A stretch of DNA of 64,000 nucleotides from Psychroflexus salarius (GTDB lineage Bacteria; Bacteroidota; Bacteroidia; Flavobacteriales; Flavobacteriaceae): assembly GCF_900129035.1 (NCBI RefSeq), contig NZ_FQTW01000001.1, positions 310,001-374,000 of the forward strand, written 5' to 3'. This document shows, piece by piece, positions 9,327 to 16,702 of the stretch (the stretch's first letter is position 1; the number at the start of each line of letters is the position of its first letter). The notes under the pieces are model-generated. The model was not told the DNA's origin, searched no databases, and was given only the letters and a program-made list of their open reading frames with translations. The position numbers and the translations under genes are program-made.

Positions 9327-9334
9327 TATTTTTG
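9327..9334 (+). promoter_or_regulatory. -7 element before the SbtA operon
   Basis: TATTTTTG matches TAnnTTTG and lies 20 bases before the ATG at 9354, giving a leader of about 14 bases. No TTG is at the right distance for a -33 element, which would fit an activator-dependent promoter under the divergent LysR protein. Confidence 0.4.
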
Positions 9335-9353
9335 ATTTTTCCTAGCTTGTCAT

Positions 9354-9635
9354 ATGAAACAAAAAACAAGAAATAATTATAATAAAAAAATCATCTTTAT
9401 GACAACTATAGGTTTTGCATTTCATTTTTATGATAATACTATAACTGGAATTAAAAACTTAACCAATGAACAGCAACCTAACAAGATTAATGTTTTTGCC
9501 AATTCTAATTTTCAGTTTTTAAGAAATGTGGCAACTACACGAGATAACTATCAAACTAAGCTTCAGGACCTCGTTGAGATTAATCTAATTATTCATCAAT
9601 CACAACAATTATCAAGCTCTAAATTAAAATCATGA
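9354..9635 (+). CDS. Small hypothetical protein coupled to SbtA
   Basis: A 93-residue reading frame, Lys/Asn-rich, with one weakly hydrophobic stretch (about 14-26) and no recognisable domain. Its TGA overlaps the ATG of the transporter gene (ATGA), the classic coupling arrangement, and a -7 element lies just upstream. It is not a PII-like SbtB: no ferredoxin-like pattern or T-loop is seen. It may be a real leader protein or just an open stretch in an AT-rich leader. I do not recognise it. Confidence 0.4.
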   Translation: MKQKTRNNYNKKIIFMTTIGFAFHFYDNTITGIKNLTNEQQPNKINVFANSNFQFLRNVATTRDNYQTKLQDLVEINLIIHQSQQLSSSKLKS

Positions 9636-10597
9636 ATATAGATTTACTATTAGAAAACTTAACCAATCCAGCGCTTCTATTTTTTTTCTTAGGTATTGTA
9701 GCTTCACAAATTAAAAGTGATTTAAGTATTCCTGAGAATTCATCTAAGTTTATTTCACTTTATTTAATGTTTTCGATTGGCTTTAAGGGTGGCCAAGAAT
9801 TAGCGCACAGCCACTTAGGTCTAGAGGTTTTATGGATACTCCTTTTTGGAATTGGCATGGCAATGATAGTTCCCATTTACACTTTTTTTATTATGAAACC
9901 TAAGGTAGGCATCTTTAATGCCGGTGCAGTTGCTGCAGCTTATGGCTCAGTTAGTGCTGTAACCTTTGTAACTGCTGTTTCGTTTTTAGAATTACAAGAT
10001 ATAGATTTTGATGGTTATATGGTGGCTGTTATGGCTTCTATGGAAGCGCCTTCAATTATTATGGGTGTTTTATTAATTGCTCTTTTTCACAAATCATCTA
10101 AAACTGAAATTCCTTTTAGTTCAGTTTTGAAACACGCTATTACTAATGGTAGTGTTGTCTTAATTATTGGTAGTTTGATGATTGGCTTTTTTGCAAGTGA
10201 TGCACAAGCTGAAGGAATTAAACCATTTACAACAGACATTTTTAAAGGCTTTTTAGCTGTCTTTTTATTAGATATGGGAATAAATAGTGGCAAGCATTTA
10301 AAAGGTTTTAAGAAAAATGGATGGTTTAGCTTTGGTTATGCCATTTTATGTCCTTTAATTACTGGCTCTATTGTAGCCTATTTAAGTGGTTTTGTAACTG
10401 ATAGTGTTGGTAATAGACTCTTGTTTTCAATTTTAGCGGCAAGTGCTTCGTATATTGCTGTTCCTGCTGCCATGAGATTGGCTGTACCAAAAGCAAACCC
10501 TGGTTTATATTTACCAATGGCTTTAGCGATAACATTTCCTTTTAATATTAGTATTGGTATGCCTATTTACTTATCAATTATTCAAATGCTGCAATGA
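9632..10597 (+). CDS. sbtA: Sodium-dependent bicarbonate transporter family permease (SbtA-like)
   Basis: A 321-residue permease with about ten hydrophobic spans in two repeats, including LMFSIGFKGGQEL (about 46-58) in the first half and its counterpart FLLDMGINSGKHLKGF in the second, both typical of the SbtA/DUF897 family. It takes up HCO3- with Na+ across the inner membrane. In marine flavobacteria without a carboxysome it likely feeds anaplerotic carboxylases. A divergent CbbR-like LysR regulator is its neighbour, and a SulP-type anion transporter lies at 47126. The family is clear; transport of bicarbonate here is inferred. Confidence 0.88.
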   Translation: MNIDLLLENLTNPALLFFFLGIVASQIKSDLSIPENSSKFISLYLMFSIGFKGGQELAHSHLGLEVLWILLFGIGMAMIVPIYTFFIMKPKVGIFNAGAVAAAYGSVSAVTFVTAVSFLELQDIDFDGYMVAVMASMEAPSIIMGVLLIALFHKSSKTEIPFSSVLKHAITNGSVVLIIGSLMIGFFASDAQAEGIKPFTTDIFKGFLAVFLLDMGINSGKHLKGFKKNGWFSFGYAILCPLITGSIVAYLSGFVTDSVGNRLLFSILAASASYIAVPAAMRLAVPKANPGLYLPMALAITFPFNISIGMPIYLSIIQMLQ

Positions 10598-10627
10598 TAA
10601 AAAATTGTAATTTTGTTCAAAAAATGA

Positions 10628-11257
10628 TTGGAACGCTTACAAAATCATAAAGAAGAACGATTAAACGCACTAACCCATGCAGTAGCGGCGATTGCAAGTT
10701 GTATTGGGTTGTTTTTTTTAATTCAAAACCTTCCTGAACAATATGATTATGCCAAACTTGGCGCTTTCATTTATGGCTTTAGCTTGATTTTTTTATACCT
10801 AGCTTCTAGCACCTATCACTTTGTACGCTCAAATAAATTAAAAAAAAGCTTTCGTATTCTTGACCATATTAGTATTTACGTTTTAATAGCAGGAACTTAT
10901 ACACCTATTTGCTTAACTGTTTTAAAAGAAAGCCAAGGTGATTTACTATTAATATTAGTTTGGGTAATTACATTAATTGGCAGCATCTTAAAACTATTTT
11001 TTACGGGAAAGTTTGAAAAATTATCCCTTTTACTCTATTTGGTCATGGGTTGGTTAATACTTATTGATATTCAATATGTGTTATTAACTTTTTCAACAGA
11101 AGCTTTAGTATATTTAGCTGCTGGAGGAATAGCTTATAGCGTAGGAATTATTTTTTATACGAGATATCAACTTAATTACCACCATGTATATTGGCATTTA
11201 TTTGTAATGCTGGGTAGTTTATTTCACTTTTTAATGATTTATCAAATACTTAAATAA
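10628..11257 (+). CDS. PAQR family membrane protein (hemolysin III/YqfA-like)
   Basis: A 209-residue protein with seven predicted membrane spans. It has the family's metal-site pattern: SSTYHF after span 2, the DH pair in LDHISIYVLIAGTYTP, and the C-terminal HHVYWHLFVMLGSLFHF. These His/Asp/Ser residues bind zinc in PAQR hydrolase-like proteins. The start is TTG at 10628: the nearby ATG at 10624 is out of frame and stops after eight codons, and the conserved N-terminus (EERLNALTHA) lies immediately after the TTG. One base separates it from the next gene. The bacterial role, possibly membrane fluidity, is unsettled. Confidence 0.88.
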   Translation: MERLQNHKEERLNALTHAVAAIASCIGLFFLIQNLPEQYDYAKLGAFIYGFSLIFLYLASSTYHFVRSNKLKKSFRILDHISIYVLIAGTYTPICLTVLKESQGDLLLILVWVITLIGSILKLFFTGKFEKLSLLLYLVMGWLILIDIQYVLLTFSTEALVYLAAGGIAYSVGIIFYTRYQLNYHHVYWHLFVMLGSLFHFLMIYQILK

Positions 11258-11258
11258 T

Positions 11259-11687
11259 ATGAAACAATTTATTTTATTAAGCCTATTAATGGCTTTGACA
11301 ATAACCGCTTGTCAAACTGATTCAAAACCGGTAAAAAAAAGCCAGAATAATGAAAAAAAACTGACAGAGGTAAAAAATGCCAAAGAAGAAATTGACTGGC
11401 AAGGTACTTATGAAGGAATTTTACCTTGTAATGATTGTGAAGGTATTCGTCTCAAAATAGTTTTACAAAAAAGCAACTATGTACTAAAAGGCTACTATAA
11501 AGGAAAAGATAATTCTAACTTTAGTCATGAAGGCGAACTTGAATGGAAAAATGAATCAGTAATTCATTTAGAGTATGATAATTTAAGCTACAATTTTCTT
11601 GTTACTAAAAAAGAGTTGAAGGTTTTAGACGAAGCAGGTGAAGTTATCGATTATAATGGAACGTACGGTTTAAGAAAGACATCTTAA
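11259..11687 (+). CDS. NlpE-like copper-resistance family lipoprotein
   Basis: A 142-residue lipoprotein: signal peptide ending in the lipobox TITAC (Cys18), a charged linker, then an NlpE N-terminal-like beta domain with WQGTYEGILPCNDCEGIRLKIVLQ (key residues: Gly-Thr-Tyr, then CxxC at about 59-62). In E. coli NlpE is an outer-membrane sensor for copper and surface contact; the Bacteroidota versions are mostly uncharacterised. It follows the PAQR gene by one base. Its TAA and the TAA of the convergent gene share one TTAA at 11684-11687. Confidence 0.82.
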   Translation: MKQFILLSLLMALTITACQTDSKPVKKSQNNEKKLTEVKNAKEEIDWQGTYEGILPCNDCEGIRLKIVLQKSNYVLKGYYKGKDNSNFSHEGELEWKNESVIHLEYDNLSYNFLVTKKELKVLDEAGEVIDYNGTYGLRKTS

Positions 11688-12277
11688 AAGGCTTTAATCT
11701 TTTTAACTTCAGCTTTTTCTAAATCATCAATAGTTATTTTACCAATTCTATAACGTACAAGCCTAAGTGTAGGAAAACCGACTTTAGCTGTCATCTTTCT
11801 GACTTGACGGTATTTACCTTCAGTAATACAAATGCTAATCCATGAAGTTGGTCCGTGACGTTCATCCCGAATAGATTTATTTCGATCAGGTAATTTTGGT
11901 TCTGAAATCACTTCAACTTTACATGGTTTTGTTTGGTAAGCTTTTCCAAAGATACTAATCTCAACCCCAAAGCTTAATTCAGCTAAAGCTTCAGTGGTTA
12001 TAATTCCATCAACTTGTACCCAATATTCTTTTTCAATGCCTAAACTTGTAATCCGGTAACTTGCTTTACCATCTGTAGTAAGTAACAAAAGCCCTTCTGA
12101 ATCTTGATCTAAACGACCAACAGCCATTGTGTTTGGTGCAAAATTACCTAATTCACCTAATAATTTTTTTTTGCGTCTTTGATCTTGATTGTAAACAAAC
12201 TGACTTAAATAACCATCTGGTTTATATAATTTATAATAAGAATGATTTATGATTTTACAGGTTGAATTTTGTTGCAT
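11684..12277 (-). CDS. rRNA large-subunit pseudouridine synthase, RsuA/RluE family
   Basis: A 197-residue pseudouridine synthase without an S4 domain, like RluE. The catalytic aspartate lies in GRLDQDSEGLLLLT (Asp about 57), followed by the KEYWVQVDG strand and the C-terminal TEGKYRQVRKM motif. It modifies uridine in 23S rRNA in E. coli RluE (U2457); the exact target here is inferred. It is divergent from the Crp/Fnr gene with only 38 bases between, so the two promoters overlap or abut. Confidence 0.9.
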   Translation of the reverse strand: MQQNSTCKIINHSYYKLYKPDGYLSQFVYNQDQRRKKKLLGELGNFAPNTMAVGRLDQDSEGLLLLTTDGKASYRITSLGIEKEYWVQVDGIITTEALAELSFGVEISIFGKAYQTKPCKVEVISEPKLPDRNKSIRDERHGPTSWISICITEGKYRQVRKMTAKVGFPTLRLVRYRIGKITIDDLEKAEVKKIKAF

Positions 12278-12315
12278 TTAATAGTATGTTTACGTAGCAA
12301 AAATACCAAAAAAAA

Positions 12316-12945
12316 ATGCTCAAAGAATTAGAATTAAATTATGCTCATCTATTTGAATCTGAGCTATTAAAAGAAATTAGTCAAATTGCAATTCTAAAAG
12401 AAGTTAAAGAAGGTGAAGAATTAATTAGAATTGGTCAATACTTAAAAAGTATGCCACTTTTAGTTGAAGGCGCTATTAAAGTATTACGCGAAGATGAAGA
12501 AGGTTTTGAACTGCTTCTTTATTACCTAGAACGTGGTGAAACCTGTGCCATGACTTTAAGTTGTTGCACTACAAACCATAAAAGTAAAATTAGAGCTGAA
12601 GCCGAAACCGACTCTAAACTAATCATGATTCCTATTGAAAAAATGGATGAGTGGCTTGTAAATTATAAATCTTGGCGAAATTTTGTCTTCAACAGCTACC
12701 ATGAACGCCTCAATGAAGTACTTGAAACTGTTGATAATATTGCCTTTAAAAAAATGGATGAACGACTTCTCTCCTACTTAAAAAGAAAGGCAATACATAA
12801 TAACACTAATATAATTTCAAGTACACATCAGGATATTGCTTATGATTTACACACGTCTCGTGTAGTTGTTTCAAGACTATTAAAACAACTTGAAAAGCAA
12901 AACATTATAAAATTAAAACGTAACCATATTGAAATAATAGAATAG
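12316..12945 (+). CDS. Crp/Fnr family transcriptional regulator with clustered cysteines
   Basis: A 209-residue regulator: an N-terminal cyclic-nucleotide-binding-like beta roll and a C-terminal winged helix (STHQDIAYDLHTSRVVVSRLLK, recognition helix around Ser-Arg-Val-Val-Val-Ser-Arg). The beta roll lacks the cAMP-binding phosphate cassette but carries Cys77, Cys83 and Cys84 (ETCAMTLSCC), which could bind a cluster or react with persulfide. It is followed by the rhodanese and MBL-rhodanese genes, with a perfect palindrome in between. It most likely senses sulfide/persulfide or redox state and activates those genes; the signal is inferred. Confidence 0.88.
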   Translation: MLKELELNYAHLFESELLKEISQIAILKEVKEGEELIRIGQYLKSMPLLVEGAIKVLREDEEGFELLLYYLERGETCAMTLSCCTTNHKSKIRAEAETDSKLIMIPIEKMDEWLVNYKSWRNFVFNSYHERLNEVLETVDNIAFKKMDERLLSYLKRKAIHNNTNIISSTHQDIAYDLHTSRVVVSRLLKQLEKQNIIKLKRNHIEIIE

Positions 12946-12952
12946 TTTTAAG

Positions 12953-12997
12953 CGTAACTATTGTTACGGATGCATTGTTTTTAATAAGTGATATTTG
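12953..12997 (+). promoter_or_regulatory. Crp/Fnr-type palindrome and -7 element before the rhodanese operon
   Basis: CGTAAC-TATT-GTTACG at 12953-12968 is a perfect inverted repeat. The near-consensus -7 element GATATTTG is at 12990-12997. Centre-to-element distance is 29.5 bases, the same as at 7596-7641. With a start near 13002 the operator centre sits at about -41.5, the usual place for activation by a Crp/Fnr dimer. The adjacent regulator gene (12316-12945) is the obvious candidate. Confidence 0.7.
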
Positions 12998-13006
12998 CAT
13001 AAAACT

Positions 13007-13336
13007 ATGACTATGTTTTCATTATTTAAAAGAAAAAAAATGGATGAAATAAAAATCTACAACAAAAAAGATTTTTCAGAAGCAATTTCAAACAAAAATG
13101 TACCATTAGTTGATGTTAGAACACCTAACGAATTTAATGGAGGAAAAATTGCTCATGCCAAAAACATTGATGTCATGTCTCCCGATTTTGTCGATAAAAT
13201 TAAAGAACTCGACAAAGAAAAAACAACTTACATCTATTGCCGTAGCGGTAATAGAAGTCAAAAAGCTGCTAGAGTTATGGTCGACTTGGGTTTTAAAGAA
13301 GTTATTGACCTTGAAGGTGGCTACATGAATTGGTAA
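13007..13336 (+). CDS. Rhodanese-like domain protein
   Basis: A single-domain rhodanese of about 109 residues. The active-site loop CRSGNRS is intact (Cys about 79), preceded by the DVRTPNEFNGGKIAHAKNIDVM signature (Asp-Val-Arg and the Gly-His region). It carries sulfane sulfur as a cysteine persulfide. Start choice is open: ATG 13007 or 13013 would leave a very short leader after the predicted start of transcription, and ATG 13040 (after an A-rich stretch, reading MDEIKIYNKK) begins right at the domain. A TTG at 12995 falls inside the -7 element and is rejected. It forms an operon with the next gene, 34 bases away. Confidence 0.9.
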   Translation: MTMFSLFKRKKMDEIKIYNKKDFSEAISNKNVPLVDVRTPNEFNGGKIAHAKNIDVMSPDFVDKIKELDKEKTTYIYCRSGNRSQKAARVMVDLGFKEVIDLEGGYMNW

Positions 13337-13370
13337 TTAATAATAAAGTTTAATAAAAATCCTAATACCT

Positions 13371-14714
13371 ATGTTAATAAAACAATTTGAAGACAAAGCA
13401 CTGGCTCACTACTCCTACGCTATAGTTTCTGAAGATAAAATGGCCGTGGTAGATCCTGCTAGAAATCCAGAACCTTATTATAATTTAGCTGAAGAACATA
13501 ATGCTAAAATAGTAGCTGTTTTTGAAACGCATCCACATGCTGACTTTGTAAGTAGCCACTTACAAATACATCAAGAAACCTCAGCAACAATTTATGCAAG
13601 CAAATTAGTTGGTGCTGATTACCCACATAAAAGTTTTGATGAAGGTGACCATTTTACAATGAATCAAATTAATTTTAGAGCAATTCACACACCTGGACAT
13701 TCGCCAGATGGCATTACTATTATTGCTGCTGATGGTGAAGAACAAGCGATGTTCTCAGGAGATACACTATTTATAGGTGATGTTGGTCGACCAGATTTGC
13801 GTGAAAAAGCGGGTAACCTAAAAGCCAAACGTCAAGAACTTGCTGAAATGATGTATGAAACAATCACCACTAAATTTAACGATTTAAGTGATGATGTACT
13901 TATTTATCCTGCGCATGGTGCTGGAAGTTTATGCGGTAAAAATATGAGTGATGCTGCAAGTAGTACCTTAGGTAATGAACGCACAGGAAATTGGGCATTT
14001 CAAGCCAAGTCTAAAGAAGAATTTGTTGAGGAAATCTTAAAAGGGCAACCGTTTATACCTCATTATTTTGGTCATGATGTTGAAATTAATAAAACTGGCG
14101 CTAAAACCTTCAAGACAGCTGTTGCAAATATTGATGTAAAACTCAATATTGAAGAATTTGATGCTGATGCTTTAGTAGTTGATACAAGAGACCAAGAGTC
14201 ATTTAGCAATAACCATTTGCCTAATAGTATTAATATTATGGCGAGATCAGAAAGCGATAAAATTGAAACTTGGTTAGGTGCTATCGTTAAGCCTAATGAA
14301 GAATTTTATTTAGTGGTTGATCATTATAATTCTATTGAAGATTTAAGCGCAAGAATTGCTAAAATTGGTTATGAAAGTCAAATTAAAGCCATTTTAACCT
14401 TAGGTAATACTCAATTTGAAAAAGACACTCAACAACTAGATTATAGTAATTTCAAGAATAATCCAGATCAGTATACAATTATTGATATTAGAAATGAAAA
14501 TGAATTTACTGACCAAAAATTCTTTAATCAAGCTGAGAATCATCCACTTAATGAACTTCGTGAAACGACTCAAAACATAGATACATCAAAACCAATTGTT
14601 GTACATTGTGCAGGCGGTTACCGAAGCGCTGCTGGAAGCAGTATTGTTAAAAATAATTTAGAAAATGCTGAAGTTTATGATTTAAGCGACAGAATTGAAG
14701 ATTTTAAGTCATAA
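13371..14714 (+). CDS. MBL-fold persulfide dioxygenase-like protein with two rhodanese domains
   Basis: A 447-residue fusion. Residues 1-235 are an ETHE1/CstB-type metallo-beta-lactamase domain: HPHAD at 54-58 (followed by Phe where many have His), His110 in HTPGHSPDG, Asp131 in SGDTLF and His182 in PAHGAG. Two rhodanese domains follow. The first (about 255-350) has lost its catalytic Cys (LVVDHYN at the active-site position). The second (about 355-447) keeps Cys413 in VVHCAGGYRS. Such fusions oxidise persulfides to sulfite and thiosulfate. It lies downstream of the single rhodanese under the same palindrome. A terminator starts 24 bases after its stop. Confidence 0.92.
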   Translation: MLIKQFEDKALAHYSYAIVSEDKMAVVDPARNPEPYYNLAEEHNAKIVAVFETHPHADFVSSHLQIHQETSATIYASKLVGADYPHKSFDEGDHFTMNQINFRAIHTPGHSPDGITIIAADGEEQAMFSGDTLFIGDVGRPDLREKAGNLKAKRQELAEMMYETITTKFNDLSDDVLIYPAHGAGSLCGKNMSDAASSTLGNERTGNWAFQAKSKEEFVEEILKGQPFIPHYFGHDVEINKTGAKTFKTAVANIDVKLNIEEFDADALVVDTRDQESFSNNHLPNSINIMARSESDKIETWLGAIVKPNEEFYLVVDHYNSIEDLSARIAKIGYESQIKAILTLGNTQFEKDTQQLDYSNFKNNPDQYTIIDIRNENEFTDQKFFNQAENHPLNELRETTQNIDTSKPIVVHCAGGYRSAAGSSIVKNNLENAEVYDLSDRIEDFKS

Positions 14715-14729
14715 TCCATAATAAAATAC

Positions 14730-14769
14730 TAAGTTTGAGGGTTAAAGTTTAGCTTTAACCCTTTTTTTT
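14730..14769 (+). terminator. Intrinsic terminator running into the next ATG, with a -7 element in front
   Basis: GGGTTAAAG (14739-14747) pairs with CTTTAACCC (14753-14761), followed by eight T (14762-14769) that directly touch the ATG of the next gene at 14770. Just before the stem, TAAGTTTG at 14730-14737 matches the TAnnTTTG -7 element exactly. Transcription from it would begin inside the 5' arm, so that message could not form the full hairpin. Confidence 0.8.
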
Positions 14770-15801
14770 ATGAAGAATTGCATATTACTAGGTTTCCTGT
14801 TCTTGTTATTTAACGCTTGTCAAGAACAACATACAGCTTCTAAATTAAAGTTGACAGTTAACTTATCAGGAGATTACCCCAAAACATTAAGGCTCAAGTT
14901 TGATGACAAGCTATTAAAGAAAGACGTAAAAAACAGTCAAGCTGTATTTGAAGCGACATTAGAGTCTGGTAAATCTGCAAAAATTTTATTGAACGACTCC
15001 ACTTCTTCACAGACGTTTTATATTGAACCTAAATCACAAAGTCTCAATTTGTTGGTTGACAAAGTAACAATCGGCAAATTGAGCTATTTAGAAAGCAAGC
15101 TTCAATTAATTGAATTAACCGAAGCAAAAAAGATTTTAGAGTCCTACGAAAAATTCAAACTAAAGAAAATTTCTGAAAAAAGTTTTTTAAATCAATTTGA
15201 AAAATTTAATCTAAAACACCCAAACCATCAAGTTATCGGCTTTATTTTAAGTGAATTAGCCTATGATAATTTAATCAAGTTTAAGAAACTTCAACTGCTA
15301 TTTGAGCAAACAGTACGAAAAGCTTTTACTAAAAGTGATTTTGATCGTTTTGAAAATTATTATACAAAGCGTAAAAAATATCAGATTGGTAATCCTTTTT
15401 TTGATTTTGAACTCAATGACTTAGAAAATAAGCTAATTTCTAAAAGCAATTTAAATAATAGATTAATATTTGTCGAGTTTTGGTCAACTTGGCAAGCTGA
15501 AAAGGCTTTAATTCAGCAAAAAAGTTTGCTTAATAATTACCGCCAAAATAAAGCCAACGGCTTTGAAATTGTTGCTATTTCACTTAACACCAATAAATCT
15601 GAATGGATAAAACACGTCTTAGGCCAACAAATGCCTTGGATTAACTTAATAGCTGAACAAGGATTTACAAATAAAATTGCTACCGAACTCGGTATTACCC
15701 ATATACCTCAAAATTTCTTGATTGACCAAAAAGGCAACATTATTGCAAAAAATATCTCACTTAAAGAATTAGAGGTTTATCAGAATATTATTCTTGATTA
15801 A
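14770..15801 (+). CDS. TlpA/thioredoxin-fold lipoprotein lacking the catalytic cysteines
   Basis: A 343-residue lipoprotein: signal peptide with lipobox FNAC (Cys17), a DUF4369-like N-terminal beta domain, a helical middle, and a C-terminal thioredoxin fold from about residue 205. The fold is clear from FVEFWSTWQAEK (235-245) and the cis-proline loop THIPQNFLID (Pro313). The CxxC that should follow the Trp is replaced by Gln242-Ala-Glu-Lys245, and the only Cys in the mature protein is the lipidated one. It therefore cannot act as a thiol-disulfide reductase; a binding or chaperone role is possible. The start codon abuts the T-tract of a terminator. Confidence 0.85.
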   Translation: MKNCILLGFLFLLFNACQEQHTASKLKLTVNLSGDYPKTLRLKFDDKLLKKDVKNSQAVFEATLESGKSAKILLNDSTSSQTFYIEPKSQSLNLLVDKVTIGKLSYLESKLQLIELTEAKKILESYEKFKLKKISEKSFLNQFEKFNLKHPNHQVIGFILSELAYDNLIKFKKLQLLFEQTVRKAFTKSDFDRFENYYTKRKKYQIGNPFFDFELNDLENKLISKSNLNNRLIFVEFWSTWQAEKALIQQKSLLNNYRQNKANGFEIVAISLNTNKSEWIKHVLGQQMPWINLIAEQGFTNKIATELGITHIPQNFLIDQKGNIIAKNISLKELEVYQNIILD

Positions 15802-15829
15802 ATGCTTAATTTTATAAAAAAATATATTT

Positions 15830-16384
15830 ATGAAAATTACATTACAATTATTATTAGTCGCTTTTATTGGACTTTTAGCTTGTACATCTGCAAAATCGCA
15901 AAACTTAGATTTTGGTATTAAAGCTGGTGCTAACTTTGCGAATTTAAGTGATGCTGAAAGCTTAAATTTTGATGCAAAAACAGGCGTTACCGCTGGACTA
16001 TTTGTGGCAGCGCGTTTCAATATGCTTTCTGTACAAGCTGAATTATTATATTCAGAACAAGGCGCTGAATCAAGTTTAACAGATATCGAATTTAATTATG
16101 TGCAATTACCTATACTAGCTAAATTACACTTTTTAAGAGTTTTAAATCTCCAATTCGGACCACAATTTGGTTATCTAGCCAATTATGATGATTATGAAAA
16201 TTCTGAAAAATTAGACTTCAGTTTACTCGCAGGTTTAGGGGCACATTTAGGTAATTTCAGGATTGATGCACGCTACAATTTTGGCTTAACCAATCCATTT
16301 AATGATGAAAGCATAAATGTAAATGGATACCAATCTGCTAAAAATGAATATTTTTCATTAGCCATTGGTTATAGCTTTTTATAA
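15830..16384 (+). CDS. Porin family outer-membrane beta-barrel protein
   Basis: A 184-residue protein with a signal peptide (hydrophobic 5-18, cleavage after CTSAKS-Q) and alternating amphipathic strands, starting NLDFGIKAGANFANLSD and ending in an aromatic residue pattern (SLAIGYSFL) as outer-membrane barrels do. It is the Bacteroidota PorT-like/OMP_b-brl_2 group, predicted eight strands. The cargo or function is unknown. It follows the thioredoxin-fold gene by 28 bases and may be co-transcribed. Its stop lies one base from the convergent gene's stop. Confidence 0.85.
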   Translation: MKITLQLLLVAFIGLLACTSAKSQNLDFGIKAGANFANLSDAESLNFDAKTGVTAGLFVAARFNMLSVQAELLYSEQGAESSLTDIEFNYVQLPILAKLHFLRVLNLQFGPQFGYLANYDDYENSEKLDFSLLAGLGAHLGNFRIDARYNFGLTNPFNDESINVNGYQSAKNEYFSLAIGYSFL

Positions 16385-16385
16385 A

Positions 16386-16691
16386 TTATTCAGGTAAAAG
16401 CTTCACCATAATGTCGTTTTCTGTTGAAGTTTTTACCTTTACAAATCTGATTTTATAGCCTTCTTTTTTAAAAAGTAATTCGTCTCCACGTTTTTTAGTA
16501 TTGATTAAAAACTGACCATTGGTTTTAGATTTGGCGTACAAATCTGTCCCAACAACTTGAATTAAAACATCGTTTAAGGCTTCATCTTGCTGATTAACAA
16601 CTTTTCCGCTAATTAAATTAGAATCGCTTCCACAACTTAAAAGTGCTGTTGAAATAAAACAAAAAACAGTTAACTTTACTAATAATTTCAT
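16386..16691 (-). CDS. Small lipoprotein with carboxypeptidase-regulatory-like domain
   Basis: A 101-residue lipoprotein: signal peptide with lipobox ALLSC (Cys20), then one CarboxypepD_reg-like beta sandwich beginning ISGKVVNQQDEALNDVLIQV. Such domains usually sit at the N-terminus of TonB-dependent receptors; here it stands alone. The divergent M1 peptidase gene begins 11 bases away, so the promoters of both must overlap coding sequence. The role is unknown. Confidence 0.78.
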   Translation of the reverse strand: MKLLVKLTVFCFISTALLSCGSDSNLISGKVVNQQDEALNDVLIQVVGTDLYAKSKTNGQFLINTKKRGDELLFKKEGYKIRFVKVKTSTENDIMVKLLPE

Positions 16692-16702
16692 ACCTTTAAA
16701 AT

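Noticed and set aside
9196-9353. LysR T-N11-A operator in the regulator/transporter gap
   Set aside because: Several AT-rich imperfect inverted repeats fit equally well, so none can be supported.
9354-9635. Small ORF as an SbtB-like PII partner of the transporter
   Set aside because: It is too short and lacks PII strand and T-loop patterns.
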